Positions 1 through 7,511 of a stretch of 13,808 nt of DNA are shown here, one piece after another (position 1 is the stretch's first letter; the number at the start of each line of letters is the position of its first letter). A program made the translations under genes and the position numbers. The stretch is taken from positions 1 to 13,808 of the forward strand of contig CAZMGW010000034.1 of assembly GCA_964565935.1 (NCBI GenBank), given 5' to 3'. A model generated the notes under the pieces. That model was given only the letters and a program-made list of their open reading frames with translations, was not told the DNA's origin and ran no database searches. Source of the DNA: JBAXAM01 sp964565935. GTDB taxonomy: Bacteria > Pseudomonadota > Gammaproteobacteria > UBA9339.

Positions 1-124
1 CAAACGACGTCCCTGTCGGCCACGCCCCTCGAAACATTACCTCCAACCCAATGCTCTTTGGCCGTTCAGCTTTTAACTTGTTTGGTAACAAAACAGCGCT
101 AGTCAGATGATAGGGGTATAAACT
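1..124. other. Non-coding tail downstream of efp
   Basis: No gene or clear efp terminator is seen. A small hairpin (CGAC 5-8 with GTCG 15-18) lies at the window edge. A minus-strand ATG at 35-37 with GGAGG too close (2 nt) opens a frame that runs off the window, too short to call. Confidence 0.4.
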
Positions 125-691
125 TTATTTGCCTCGCGACATATACTCGCCAGTTCTAGTATCAATTTTTAAGATTTCGCCAACATTGATAAATAACGGT
201 ACCCGCACGACAGCGCCAGTTTCTAAAGTCGCTGGTTTGCTGCCACCGGTTGCAGTATCACCACGTAAACCCGGATCGGTCTCAGTTACTTTAAGCGTGA
301 CAAAAATTGGTGGGGTTACTGCGAGAGCATTATTATTCCACAAGGTGACGATGCAAGTATCTTGTTCTTTTAGCCACTTCGCAGCATCGTCGATCGTATC
401 CTTGCTAACTGTATATTGCTCAAAAGTTGTTGGCGACATGAAGTGCCACATTTCGCCATCGTTATAAAGATATTGTAATTCTACATCCATAGCATCAGCC
501 GCTTCCAAGGTGTCGCCAGATTTGAAGGTCTTTTCCAAAACCCGACCAGTTCTAAGGTTGCGTAATTTAACGCGATTAAAAGCCTGGCCTTTGCCTGGTT
601 TAACGTATTCGTTTTCTAAAATGTTGCATGGATCGCCATCGTGCATAACTTTTACGCCGTTTTTGAATTCATTCGTAGAAATTGTTCCCAT
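125..691 (-). CDS. efp: Elongation factor P
   Basis: EF-P binds ribosomes stalled at polyproline and related motifs and promotes peptide bond formation by positioning the P-site tRNA. The 188-residue product has the usual family length and is collinear with E. coli EF-P: an N-terminal KOW-like domain (about 1-65) and two OB domains. The loop KPGKGQAF puts Lys34 at the tip, the residue that EpmA/EpmB beta-lysylate in enterobacteria; the modification enzymes are not in this window, so the modified state is inferred. The C-terminal motif with DPGLRGDTA and the ending VDTRTGEYMSR-like block (here IDTRTGEYMSRGK) are typical. The ATG is preceded at a good distance by an AGAGGG ribosome binding site. 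It is divergent from the CigR-like gene and appears monocistronic. The identification is near certain. Confidence 0.98.
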   Translation of the reverse strand: MGTISTNEFKNGVKVMHDGDPCNILENEYVKPGKGQAFNRVKLRNLRTGRVLEKTFKSGDTLEAADAMDVELQYLYNDGEMWHFMSPTTFEQYTVSKDTIDDAAKWLKEQDTCIVTLWNNNALAVTPPIFVTLKVTETDPGLRGDTATGGSKPATLETGAVVRVPLFINVGEILKIDTRTGEYMSRGK

Positions 692-898
692 AAAAGCCCT
701 CTAAAAGTGGTTATATTAAGGGTATACATTATGTGTTTGGGCAAATAAATGCAAGGGGGGAGCGGGTTTTTGTTGGTTTTGAGCAATCAATAGCTTGTCC
801 AAACCATAAAAATAGATGACAATTTAGGGTGATTAGTATGTCGATGCTAATCAAAATGTAAGGGGAGTTTAACATTAAAATTTACAAAAGGAGGCTGT

Positions 899-1393
899 AT
901 GCCAAAGTTATTTAAACTTGTTTGCGTTGGCGTGGTGTCTGTTTTTATCGGTATTCTTAGTTCTTCTATTTATGCCAAAAAAGGAGGCGCCTCAGGTGGT
1001 TCAGGCAAGGGTAGCGCGATGAGCAGTGCGGGCAATTCTGGAAAAGGGCACAAGCACTTTAATTCCAAGAAAAAAAGCAGTAAATCTGCTGGTCGCGGAT
1101 CAGATAATTCGAAATCAGAGAGAAATTTTTCTGATAAAGATAGGGAAATCATCAATAATTTCTTTTCCACGCATCCTTTTAACACAACTGGATTGCCGCC
1201 GGGGATCGCCAAGAATTTAGCGCGCGGAAAACCTCTTCCTCCGGGTGTTGCAAAGGTGTTTTTACCTCAAGATTTAATTAATTCACTCGGGGCTTATCCA
1301 AATTATGATTACCTTGTAGCGGGTAGGGATGTGTTGTTGGTGAATAAATCAGATCAAATAATAACGGATATTTTGTACAATATTTTACGGTAA
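899..1393 (+). CDS. Secreted CigR-like (RcnB-type) protein
   Basis: A 164-residue exported protein. Residues 1-26 form a signal peptide (basic MPKLFK, hydrophobic core, then SSIYA before KK), so a periplasmic or surface location is expected. Residues 27-78 are a Gly/Ser/Lys-rich, probably disordered linker. Residues 79-164 resemble the C-terminal module of the CigR family (related to RcnB): a tandem LPPGIAK...LPPGVAK, then LPQDL, a YPNYDY segment and a final strand-helix AGRDVLLVN...IITDIL. CigR in Salmonella is described as an anti-virulence regulator; most family members have no proven role, so no function is assigned here. A strong AAGGAGG lies 4 nt before the ATG and fixes the start. The gene stands alone between efp (divergent) and a convergent membrane-protein pair. 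Family assignment is from recognised motifs, not a search. Confidence 0.8.
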   Translation: MPKLFKLVCVGVVSVFIGILSSSIYAKKGGASGGSGKGSAMSSAGNSGKGHKHFNSKKKSSKSAGRGSDNSKSERNFSDKDREIINNFFSTHPFNTTGLPPGIAKNLARGKPLPPGVAKVFLPQDLINSLGAYPNYDYLVAGRDVLLVNKSDQIITDILYNILR

Positions 1394-1404
1394 TCTAATG
1401 CTTT

Positions 1405-1430
1405 GGAGAGGCTAGTTACCTAGTCTCTCC
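1405..1430. terminator. Strong hairpin between convergent genes
   Basis: An 11-bp stem (GGAGAGGCTAG with CTAGTCTCTCC, one G-U wobble) closes a TTAC loop, 12 bp past the stop of the CigR-like gene and about 40 bp past the stop of the opposing 74-residue gene. Its place suggests shared bidirectional termination. No T-run follows on either strand, so it is not a textbook intrinsic terminator and may instead protect 3' ends or work with another factor. Confidence 0.5.
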
Positions 1431-1468
1431 GTCATTATGGTCCATTTGCTAAAGCGGTATGATGTCGC

Positions 1469-1693
1469 TTATTTCTTTCTTCTGCCAATAAGCACCAGTG
1501 CTACCCCAGCAACAATAGATAAACCGCCCAACACCGGGGGCAAATAAACTGTTTTGTGTGTGTCTGCGGTAATTTTAAGGTCGCCTATTTGCGCTATTTT
1601 TTCTTGTTTAGTATAAGAAAAGCCTTGGTAGGCAAAAGCAAAAATACCCAAGACAACTAAAAGAACCCCAACCACGCTCGTCATAGTTCGCAT
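1469..1693 (-). CDS. Small two-helix inner-membrane protein
   Basis: A 74-residue protein with two membrane helices: about residues 5-23 (VVGVLLVVLGIFAFAYQG) and 50-69 (PPVLGGLSIVAGVALVLIG), ending in a basic RRKK cytoplasmic anchor. The helices are joined by a short polar segment, KIAQIGDLKITADTHKTVYLPP. This layout, with a polar strand pair and a 'HKT-x-PP' turn before helix 2, recurs in small uncharacterised proteins of many bacteria, but I do not attach a function. A GGGAG ribosome binding site lies 7 nt before the ATG. It begins 26 bp after the DUF1328 gene and is probably cotranscribed with it. DUF1328-type proteins are often found with stress-related small membrane proteins, so an envelope-stress role is possible but unproven. 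Confidence 0.82.
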   Translation of the reverse strand: MRTMTSVVGVLLVVLGIFAFAYQGFSYTKQEKIAQIGDLKITADTHKTVYLPPVLGGLSIVAGVALVLIGRRKK

Positions 1694-1719
1694 TTTTAAT
1701 CTCCCTATTTAAATTAAAA

Positions 1720-1893
1720 TCATTTTACGCGTTTTCTTCTTATGATAGGCACGAGAAGCGAAAATATAAATAATACTAAAAAAATGAGAAAGAGAATTTT
1801 TGCAATGCCCGCCGCCTGTGCTGCTACATTGGTAAAGCCAAAAACACCCGCAACAATGGCGACAATTAAAAAAACCAATGTCCATCTTAACAT
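1720..1893 (-). CDS. DUF1328 family small membrane protein
   Basis: A 57-residue protein read from the minus strand, beginning MLRWTLVFLIVAIVAG and continuing through FGFTNVAAQAAGIAKILF to a basic end, IRRKRVK. This is the DUF1328 (YtjA-like) pattern: MLRW start, first hydrophobic helix (4-20), a short loop, the conserved AAGIAKILF block and a second hydrophobic helix (33-50). The family is a set of tiny inner-membrane proteins of unknown role, often reported as stress-associated. A perfect AAGGAGGA ribosome binding site 8 nt before the ATG settles the start. The gene is first of a likely two-gene operon with the 74-residue membrane protein. A longer open frame overlaps it in another register but lacks any domain or ribosome binding site, so this short frame is the real gene. 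Confidence 0.93.
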   Translation of the reverse strand: MLRWTLVFLIVAIVAGVFGFTNVAAQAAGIAKILFLIFLVLFIFSLLVPIIRRKRVK

Positions 1894-1922
1894 GATTTAA
1901 TTCCTCCTTAAGAGCTTGATAC

Positions 1923-1941
1923 AACAATATAATATATTGTT
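1923..1941. promoter_or_regulatory. 19-bp perfect palindrome upstream of DUF1328 gene
   Basis: AACAATATA-A-TATATTGTT is a perfect inverted repeat with a one-base centre, ending 30 bp before the DUF1328 ATG. It lies where the promoter of that gene should be and covers several weak minus-strand -10-like hexamers. The size and symmetry suit a dimeric repressor site, but AT-rich palindromes can arise by chance, and no regulator gene is adjacent except the recombinase. Confidence 0.4.
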
Positions 1942-2012
1942 TCTTGGAAAAAGGATAAGATATTTTTCTTTTAATAATGCCGGCGCGCGTGTTGAGGTGT
2001 GTGGTTGAAGAG

Positions 2013-2663
2013 TTAATCAACCGTAGGATGCCAAGATGGGTTTGAGTTGTCATGGTATTTGGGTTCGGTTTGAGTTGCTTGTTCTTTGCTGGCATAGCTT
2101 CCAATGGCGACTTTGCGGTGTTTTAAATAAGCGTACAAGGTTGCTTTACAAATTCCTAGCTGCTTGGCGATTTGGCTCACGCTTAATTTTTGTTCTAAAT
2201 AAAGAGCTTCGGCGGTTTGTGCAATCGCTTTGGCTTCGTTTGATAGGCCTGGAGGTTTGCCACCAGAGCGGCCTCTTGCTCGAATAGATAGCAAGCCGGC
2301 TTTGGTTTTTTCGTGTGTGATATCGCGTTTGAATTCGGCGAGTGAGATAAATATGGCTTGGGTGTGAGGATTTGTAATATCAATGCGATCGTTTAGGCTC
2401 AGGAGGCCGATTTCTTTGTCTATAAGTTGATTGATGATGGCAACAAGATCTTTTAGTGAGCGTCCCAGGCGGTCCAGTTTTGAAATTACTAATGTGTCTC
2501 CGGCGCTGAGGGTGTTGATTAGATTTGCCAAAATCGGTCTTTCTGCCTTTACGCTTGCGACCACTTCCTCATAAATTTTTTTGCAGCCGGCTTTTTTTAG
2601 CGCTTCCAATTGCGCATTAATGTTTCGATCTTTTGCTGGTACTCTGGCATAACCGATTTTCAT
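2013..2663 (-). CDS. Degenerate Tn3-type serine recombinase (resolvase/invertase)
   Basis: A 216-residue member of the small serine recombinases (resolvase/invertase): catalytic domain about 1-110, long E-helix (109-130), then an HTH of the Hin/resolvase type (160-183, SVSQIAKQLGICKATLYAYL). Family members join or invert DNA through a serine-DNA bond. Arg7, Arg42 (ERP), Arg65 and Arg68 (KLDRLGRS) are kept, but the catalytic serine expected in YARVS is proline (YARVPAKD, codon 9 = CCA at 2637-2639). The segment before LAEF (TQAIFISLAEF) also seems about three residues shorter than the usual GKLVFHIFxALAEF. Cleavage is therefore unlikely, although the frame is intact and DNA binding may persist. 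A 30-residue polar tail follows the HTH. An AAGGAG ribosome binding site precedes the ATG. No transposase or terminal repeats are visible nearby; it looks like a stranded remnant. Confidence 0.9.
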   Translation of the reverse strand: MKIGYARVPAKDRNINAQLEALKKAGCKKIYEEVVASVKAERPILANLINTLSAGDTLVISKLDRLGRSLKDLVAIINQLIDKEIGLLSLNDRIDITNPHTQAIFISLAEFKRDITHEKTKAGLLSIRARGRSGGKPPGLSNEAKAIAQTAEALYLEQKLSVSQIAKQLGICKATLYAYLKHRKVAIGSYASKEQATQTEPKYHDNSNPSWHPTVD

Positions 2664-2705
2664 TTGCTATTCTCCTTGAGTAAGCATAACAAATATTAAT
2701 AGTTT

Positions 2706-2711
2706 ATTATA
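2706..2711 (-). promoter_or_regulatory. Putative -10 box of the recombinase gene
   Basis: A consensus TATAAT on the minus strand lies 43 bp before the recombinase ATG in very AT-rich DNA. No good -35 hexamer stands 16-18 bp upstream, so the promoter is only supported by its -10 and position. Confidence 0.4.
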
Positions 2712-2767
2712 TCAAAAATATTATTTAATGGTAGACTTTGTTTTAATGAACCGATACATTAGACTTT

Positions 2768-4627
2768 ATGATCACACTTCAAACAATCACACTGCAGCGC
2801 GGGAATAAATTGTTGTTTGATCAAGCGACGGCCACAATTTTTGCCAAGCAAAAGGTAGGGTTGATTGGTGTCAATGGTAGTGGAAAATCCAGTTTGTTTT
2901 CACTGCTACTGCAAAAATTCCCTCCAGATGGCGGCGATGTTTATATCCAATCTGATATTCGTACCGCCTATTTAGCCCAAGAAGTACCCAATACAGAAAT
3001 GTCTGCTTTGCAATACGTTATACAAGGTGATCCAGAATTATCTGTGTTGATGCAGCAGCTAAAAAAAGCCGAAGAAGACCGCGATGATCATCGAGTAGTA
3101 GAATTACATAATCGCCTTTACGAGATCGGCGGTTATACGCTTGAATCTAGGGCAGCCAAGTTGCTTGTTGGTTTGGGATTCAGGCTGGATGAGCAGCAAA
3201 GGGCGGTAAACTCTTTTTCCGGCGGTTGGCGGATGCGGCTTAATTTGGCTCAAGTGTTGATGAGTCGCGCCGATTTGTTATTGCTTGATGAGCCAACTAA
3301 TTATTTGGATTTAGATGCGATCGTTTGGTTGGAGCGGTGGTTGCAAAATTATGACGGGACTTTGTTGCTTATTTCGCACGACCGTGATTTTTTAGACAAT
3401 GTTGTGCAGAAAATTCTCCACGTTAGCAATCGTAAGCTCGAAATGTATTCGGGAAATTATTCGGGTTTTGAAAGACAAAGAGCTGAACATCTGGCTCAAG
3501 AACAAAGTCTTTTTAACAAACAGCAAGCACAAATAGAGCATCTAAACAAATATATAAATCGTTTTCGTGCCAAGGCCAGTAAAGCGCGACAAGCACAAAG
3601 TCGCATCAGAATGTTAGAGAGAATGGAAAAAGTTAGCATTACGCAAATCGATTCTCCTTTTTCTTTTAAATTTGCCAAACCAAAAACTTGTGGCGCGCCG
3701 CTGATACGTATGGATGAAGCTGATATTTCCTATGGTGAGCGCAAAATTTTAAGCGCAATAGATTTTAGTTTAAATCCACAAGATTCAATCGGGATTTTGG
3801 GTATCAACGGTGCGGGCAAATCAACGTTCATGAAAACGTTAGCCGGAGTTTTAAAAGCTAGTGCCGGTGAGATCTCTTTTAATAAAAATTTAAAAATAGG
3901 ATATTTTGCGCAACACCAGATCGACCAGCTGGATATGCAGGCCTCACCTTTGGCACATATTCTTGAATTTGATCCTAATGTGCGCGAGCAGCAGATTCGT
4001 GCTTTTCTCGGTGGTTTTGGTTTCCAAGGGGATCTGGCCTTCCATCCGATAACCGATTTTTCTGGGGGAGAGAAAGCACGCCTGGTTTTAGCGCTATTAA
4101 TTTGGCAAAAACCTAATTTACTTTTATTGGACGAACCAACAAATCACTTAGATTTAGAAATGCGTGCGGCTTTAACTTATGCTTTGCAGGATTACACGGG
4201 CGCTTTGGTGCTGGTTGCGCATGATCGCTATCTGTTAAAAGCGACGGTGAATGAGTTTTATTTGGTAAATGACCAGAAGGTTGGAAAATTTGATGGCACT
4301 TTGGATGATTATCAAAAGTGGTTGTTGGACACGAGAAAGCAGCAGTTGGCCGAGCTGGATGCGCCTAAAAAGGTTGTGAAAGAAACGGTTAAGCCTCAGA
4401 TTAGCAAGCCAGCTAAAAATCACGCCAAACAAATAAGCGTGCTAGAAAAAGAGCTCAACAAGCTTCACGCTGAGAAGGAAAAAATAGCGGTGTTACTGGC
4501 TGATCAAGAAATTTATCAGCAAGAGAAGAGGGGAGAGCTGGAGGGGCTCTTAAAAAAGAGCTCGGCGCTTGAGGTAAAAATCAAAGGGTTAGAAGAACAG
4601 TGGCTTGAGTTGCAAAATGTGGGGTAA
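2768..4627 (+). CDS. yheS: ABC-F family ATPase, YheS type
   Basis: A 619-residue soluble ABC-F protein with two ATPase domains and no membrane segments. ABC-F proteins bind the ribosomal E site and modulate translation; the YheS branch is not fully understood. Domain 1 has Walker A GVNGSGKS (34-41), signature SFSGGWRMRL (149-158), Walker B LLLLDEPTN (170-178) and H204. An inter-domain P-site-tRNA-interacting linker (about 235-295) is rich in charged helices and carries the YINRFRAKASKARQAQSRI motif. Domain 2 has GINGAGKST (345-353), FSGGEKARL (431-439), LLLLDEPTNHLD (451-462) and H485. A C-terminal charged coiled coil (about 550-615) is as in E. coli YheS (637 residues), to which it is collinear. 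The ATG has no clear Shine-Dalgarno sequence. It appears monocistronic. Confidence 0.95.
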   Translation: MITLQTITLQRGNKLLFDQATATIFAKQKVGLIGVNGSGKSSLFSLLLQKFPPDGGDVYIQSDIRTAYLAQEVPNTEMSALQYVIQGDPELSVLMQQLKKAEEDRDDHRVVELHNRLYEIGGYTLESRAAKLLVGLGFRLDEQQRAVNSFSGGWRMRLNLAQVLMSRADLLLLDEPTNYLDLDAIVWLERWLQNYDGTLLLISHDRDFLDNVVQKILHVSNRKLEMYSGNYSGFERQRAEHLAQEQSLFNKQQAQIEHLNKYINRFRAKASKARQAQSRIRMLERMEKVSITQIDSPFSFKFAKPKTCGAPLIRMDEADISYGERKILSAIDFSLNPQDSIGILGINGAGKSTFMKTLAGVLKASAGEISFNKNLKIGYFAQHQIDQLDMQASPLAHILEFDPNVREQQIRAFLGGFGFQGDLAFHPITDFSGGEKARLVLALLIWQKPNLLLLDEPTNHLDLEMRAALTYALQDYTGALVLVAHDRYLLKATVNEFYLVNDQKVGKFDGTLDDYQKWLLDTRKQQLAELDAPKKVVKETVKPQISKPAKNHAKQISVLEKELNKLHAEKEKIAVLLADQEIYQQEKRGELEGLLKKSSALEVKIKGLEEQWLELQNVG

Positions 4628-4975
4628 CTGAGCTACTAAATTTTGGCTATTGTTTTGGCATCATGGCTGATTGCTTTTCGAACGGTGATCATTTTTTGGC
4701 CTCATTTTTATACTATTTTTTGTAAAAAGGGCGTTATTTGTTATAATCTACAATTAATAGAGGACGCGAAATTTTTAGGCGATCACCCTACCCAAGGCTG
4801 CATTAGTATAATCTTTAATCCGTACAGGTGCTAGATTCATAGCGCAGAGTGTTTGGACAAGTTGTGGTTAGTGTGATGTCGTAACGGAACGGGAATACGG
4901 TTTGCTAAAGCCAAAGTGGTTTTTAGTGGGGTGGATTCAAAATATTCAAAAACTTTTAAGTTGTTAAGGGAATTT
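4628..4975 (+). other. Intergenic region with long leader of the orphan gene
   Basis: About 350 bp between yheS and the next reliable start codon. It holds one good promoter (4720-4747), a second isolated TATAAT (4807-4812) without a -35, and small hairpins such as GCTA/TAGC near 4828-4841. A frame from a TTG at 4643 is hydrophobic at its start but has no ribosome binding site and is not called. If transcription starts near 4754 the leader is about 220 nt, long enough for a structured regulatory element, though I recognise no riboswitch class. Confidence 0.5.
4720..4747 (+). promoter_or_regulatory. Sigma70-type promoter for the orphan gene
   Basis: TTGTAA at 4720-4725 and a consensus TATAAT at 4742-4747 are separated by 16 bp. 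No other well-formed promoter lies between yheS and the 428-residue gene, so this one probably drives it, with a leader of about 220 nt. Confidence 0.6.
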
Positions 4976-6262
4976 ATGGTAGATACAGGTACCTCAGGAC
5001 CTACTCAAGCAGAGCCATTGTCAGATCCGAACTTGGTTACGAATCCACCAGGTTCGGCAAAGCAATCATCTGCCCCAAACACAGGAACTCAAACTTCTAC
5101 GGGAGGGCAACTAACGCTTAATGACTTTTTGGAGCAGGTTTTTAGCATGACCAAAAAAGGCCAAAAGCCCCCCTTTTTTTCTGAGGCACAAATTAAGGGT
5201 GTTGGCGGGGTATACGTTGAAGCGTTGGAAAAAAATGTTATAGAGGAGATAGCAAGGAGGCCAGAGTGGGAGGTGTTAAAGAGTTTTTTGATTAACAAGG
5301 GATTCACTGTATTTATAAATGGTATATACGATACCTATCAAACCAGGGATTATCCAGCATGGCTTGAAGAGTATAAAAACCAGCTAGCTGCGGCAGAGAA
5401 AGCTGCAGAAGAGAAAGCAGAAGCAGAAAAAAAACTGCAACAAGACGTGCAAGATAAGAAAACTTTATTAAATGAAGCGACACCAGTTTCCGTTGAGTCA
5501 GATTCGTCGGAAAACACACAAAAAAAAGAAGAAAAACAAGAACCAAAAGATGAGGTTGAAAGCGACAGAGATAAGGAGTTGAAGAAGTTGCCTCCAGTGG
5601 ATAAGAAGTACAAAAATGATCTTTCTAAGCTTTCCAGACAGAGTATAACAAAGGCAGGAAAAGCCGCTTATTCGGCGTGGTTAGATGATAATGCATTAAA
5701 AGTTCAGGATGGTTTGTATGCTCAGCGGGATGAAAATGGCAATAAGTTTTTTATTGTCGCTGAGCTTTCTACTAAGAACGTTGATCGTGTTCTACAGGAA
5801 AAAAGCGGAAGTAAGATGCTTAAGTGGAAAAATGTTCCCCGTGATCAGAAAAAGATGATTGAATATAAATGTTTACAGGATTGGAAAAAGGTTTCTTTTC
5901 GCGGAGAAATTGGTCTTAAACATACAGAAACAGCATTATCTAAATTAATGCCAGAAACTAATGGAGATTGGCGTGGATGGGCCAATAACATTTCTAACAT
6001 AAAGTTTCCCCCAGGTAAGAGGGAAAAGCTTATGAAGGAGTTTGTAACTAAAGTTGTTGGAAGAGATCCGGAGCGATTGTTGAAGTTGTTATCTGACTTA
6101 TCTTCATCTGAAGATCACAAAGATGCTAAGTTATTGGCTAGGATTGAAAAGAGTCTCACCAAAGAGCAGAAAAAAATGTGGGAACAAGAAAAGCCAAAGC
6201 AAGGACAAAAGGAAGAGGCCAAAGTGGTAGTAGAATCAGTACCAGTACCCAAACCAAAGTAA
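4976..6262 (+). CDS. Hydrophilic coiled-coil protein of unknown function
   Basis: I do not recognise this 428-residue protein. It has no signal peptide or membrane helix. Residues 1-45 are Ser/Thr/Pro/Gln-rich and probably disordered; 46-132 look folded (LNDFLEQVF, PPFFSEAQIKG, three Trp/Tyr-rich segments). Residues 133-165 form an Ala/Glu/Lys coiled coil; 166-205 are an acidic linker; 206-400 are a second folded part with WLDDNALKVQDGLYAQ, a FFIVAEL strand and several WxxW-like motifs. The tail (400-428) is Lys/Glu/Pro-rich, ending VPVPKPK. The start is the ATG preceded by AAGGG at 6 nt; an in-frame GTG at 4916 would add 20 residues but has no ribosome binding site. It converges with the HD-GYP gene 25 bp away. 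If the host is in the Legionellales, a type IV-secreted effector is possible; this is inference only. Confidence 0.75.
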   Translation: MVDTGTSGPTQAEPLSDPNLVTNPPGSAKQSSAPNTGTQTSTGGQLTLNDFLEQVFSMTKKGQKPPFFSEAQIKGVGGVYVEALEKNVIEEIARRPEWEVLKSFLINKGFTVFINGIYDTYQTRDYPAWLEEYKNQLAAAEKAAEEKAEAEKKLQQDVQDKKTLLNEATPVSVESDSSENTQKKEEKQEPKDEVESDRDKELKKLPPVDKKYKNDLSKLSRQSITKAGKAAYSAWLDDNALKVQDGLYAQRDENGNKFFIVAELSTKNVDRVLQEKSGSKMLKWKNVPRDQKKMIEYKCLQDWKKVSFRGEIGLKHTETALSKLMPETNGDWRGWANNISNIKFPPGKREKLMKEFVTKVVGRDPERLLKLLSDLSSSEDHKDAKLLARIEKSLTKEQKKMWEQEKPKQGQKEEAKVVVESVPVPKPK

Positions 6263-6287
6263 TTTGTACAGTCTTTAGATCGCAAGT

Positions 6288-7511
6288 CTATTTTGTGGTA
6301 AGTTTGCTTTCTTCTTCGGGATAGCGTTTAGCGATCGCGCGCAAAGTATCAAGGCAGTTAAAAAAAGCTTCTACTAGTTCCGGGTTAAAATGTTTTCCGG
6401 ATTCAGATTTTATTATCTCTAAAACCTTGGGTTCCTCAAAAGGTTCTTTGTAACAACGGCGGCTATTTAGGGCGTCGTAAACATCGGCTATTGCTACTAC
6501 CTGTCCCAGAATAGGGATTTCATCGCCTTTTTTGCTAACTGTGTTTTCAGGATTGCTAGGGTCAATATGCCCAGGATAACCGGTCCCATCCCATTTTTCA
6601 TGATGGTTTAAGGCAACGTAGCTGGCGGCATCATCAAAGTCAGAGTTTAAATTAATAAATAGTTCGGATCCCTTTAGAGTATGCTGTTGCATTATTTTGC
6701 GCTCTTCTTCGGTCAGCGACCCCGGCTTTTTTAAGATGGCATCAGGAATGGCAACTTTCCCAACATCATGTAAAAGGGCGGCTATTTTTAATAGATCGCT
6801 ATTGTAGTCAATCTCTTTTTGGGAGAGGTTATGATTGCGCGCCCAAGCTTCGTATATTTCCACAGCGTATGCCGCTACACGATTGGTGTGAGCGGCGGTT
6901 TCTTTGGGGTCTCTCAAGGCAGCCATAGCAACCATGCGCATAATCATAGTGCGCGTCATCTGTGCGCGTTCAATGACTAATGCTATATTGTCTGCAAAAT
7001 ACTCTACCAGTAGTTTGTGTTCATCAGAAAAGCTAGTGATTTGGTTGTCGAGAGTTTTTGCATTAATTAGTTGAATTACCCCCACTATTTTACCGCGCAT
7101 AGTTTTCATTGGTACGGTTAAAATGGATCGGGTGTAGTATCCAGAGATTTCATCAAAATGTTTGTCAAATGTATATGGTTGATTTTTTTCGATTTTGTAT
7201 GCGTCATCTATGTTAACGCTGGAGGCGGTATTTGCGGTATATCCGGCAATTGACTTGTTGTTGATTGGGATAGAGAAGGTTGTGTAAGGAATTTTTTTGC
7301 CTGGTGGAAGTTGTTTTTGCAGAGTGTCGTTTTGGGTGTAACTAAATTTTAGCTTGTTGTCTTCTACCAGATAGATAGATCCAGCGTCGGCGTGCGCGAT
7401 CGCGCGGATTTTGCCCAGTGTTTGTTCAAGAAGAATATCCAAATCTTGAATTTGAAACAACTCACGCGTGATCTGTAAAATGTCGTTTAATTTGTTTTGA
7501 TTGTCTGTCAT
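6288..7511 (-). CDS. GAF/HD-GYP cyclic-di-GMP phosphodiesterase
   Basis: A 407-residue soluble signalling protein. Residues about 15-180 are a GAF domain (LTVPMKTMRGKIVGVIQLIN is the typical final strand pair), expected to sense a small ligand or redox state. Residues about 190-390 are an HD-GYP domain, which hydrolyses cyclic-di-GMP. Its metal and signature residues are complete: H248-D249 (LLHDVGK), H277, H303-H304-E305, the D308-GTGYPG motif and D343 (IADVYDAL). There is no receiver domain or membrane segment. The gene begins 32 bp after the MacB-type permease and is probably the last gene of that operon. There is no Shine-Dalgarno sequence; a minus-strand TATAAT (7519-7524) ends 7 nt before the ATG, so an extra, nearly leaderless transcript is possible. 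It converges with the coiled-coil gene with no obvious terminator between. Confidence 0.93.
   Translation of the reverse strand: MTDNQNKLNDILQITRELFQIQDLDILLEQTLGKIRAIAHADAGSIYLVEDNKLKFSYTQNDTLQKQLPPGKKIPYTTFSIPINNKSIAGYTANTASSVNIDDAYKIEKNQPYTFDKHFDEISGYYTRSILTVPMKTMRGKIVGVIQLINAKTLDNQITSFSDEHKLLVEYFADNIALVIERAQMTRTMIMRMVAMAALRDPKETAAHTNRVAAYAVEIYEAWARNHNLSQKEIDYNSDLLKIAALLHDVGKVAIPDAILKKPGSLTEEERKIMQQHTLKGSELFINLNSDFDDAASYVALNHHEKWDGTGYPGHIDPSNPENTVSKKGDEIPILGQVVAIADVYDALNSRRCYKEPFEEPKVLEIIKSESGKHFNPELVEAFFNCLDTLRAIAKRYPEEESKLTTK

Noticed and set aside
1..45. A coding start at the minus-strand ATG 35-37
   Set aside because: The frame is only 12 codons before the window edge and the GGAGG is too close to the ATG to be convincing.
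129..467. A 112-codon plus-strand frame
   Set aside because: It is antisense to efp, whose match over its full length leaves no doubt.
1709..2104. A 131-codon minus-strand frame over the DUF1328 gene
   Set aside because: It spans the recombinase end and the DUF1328 gene in another register, has no ribosome binding site or domain, and the 57-residue DUF1328 frame inside it is unmistakable.
4643..4834. A 63-codon plus-strand frame with a hydrophobic start
   Set aside because: It needs a TTG start, has no ribosome binding site, and contains the promoter at 4720-4747 within its body.
4755..4975. A riboswitch in the long leader
   Set aside because: A GAGG-ACGCG stretch recalled the lysine element, but the other conserved boxes are absent.
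5350..5613. A Ser/Phe-rich minus-strand frame
   Set aside because: It is the complement of the Lys/Glu-rich coiled-coil and linker coding region, which yields such Ser/Phe strings automatically.
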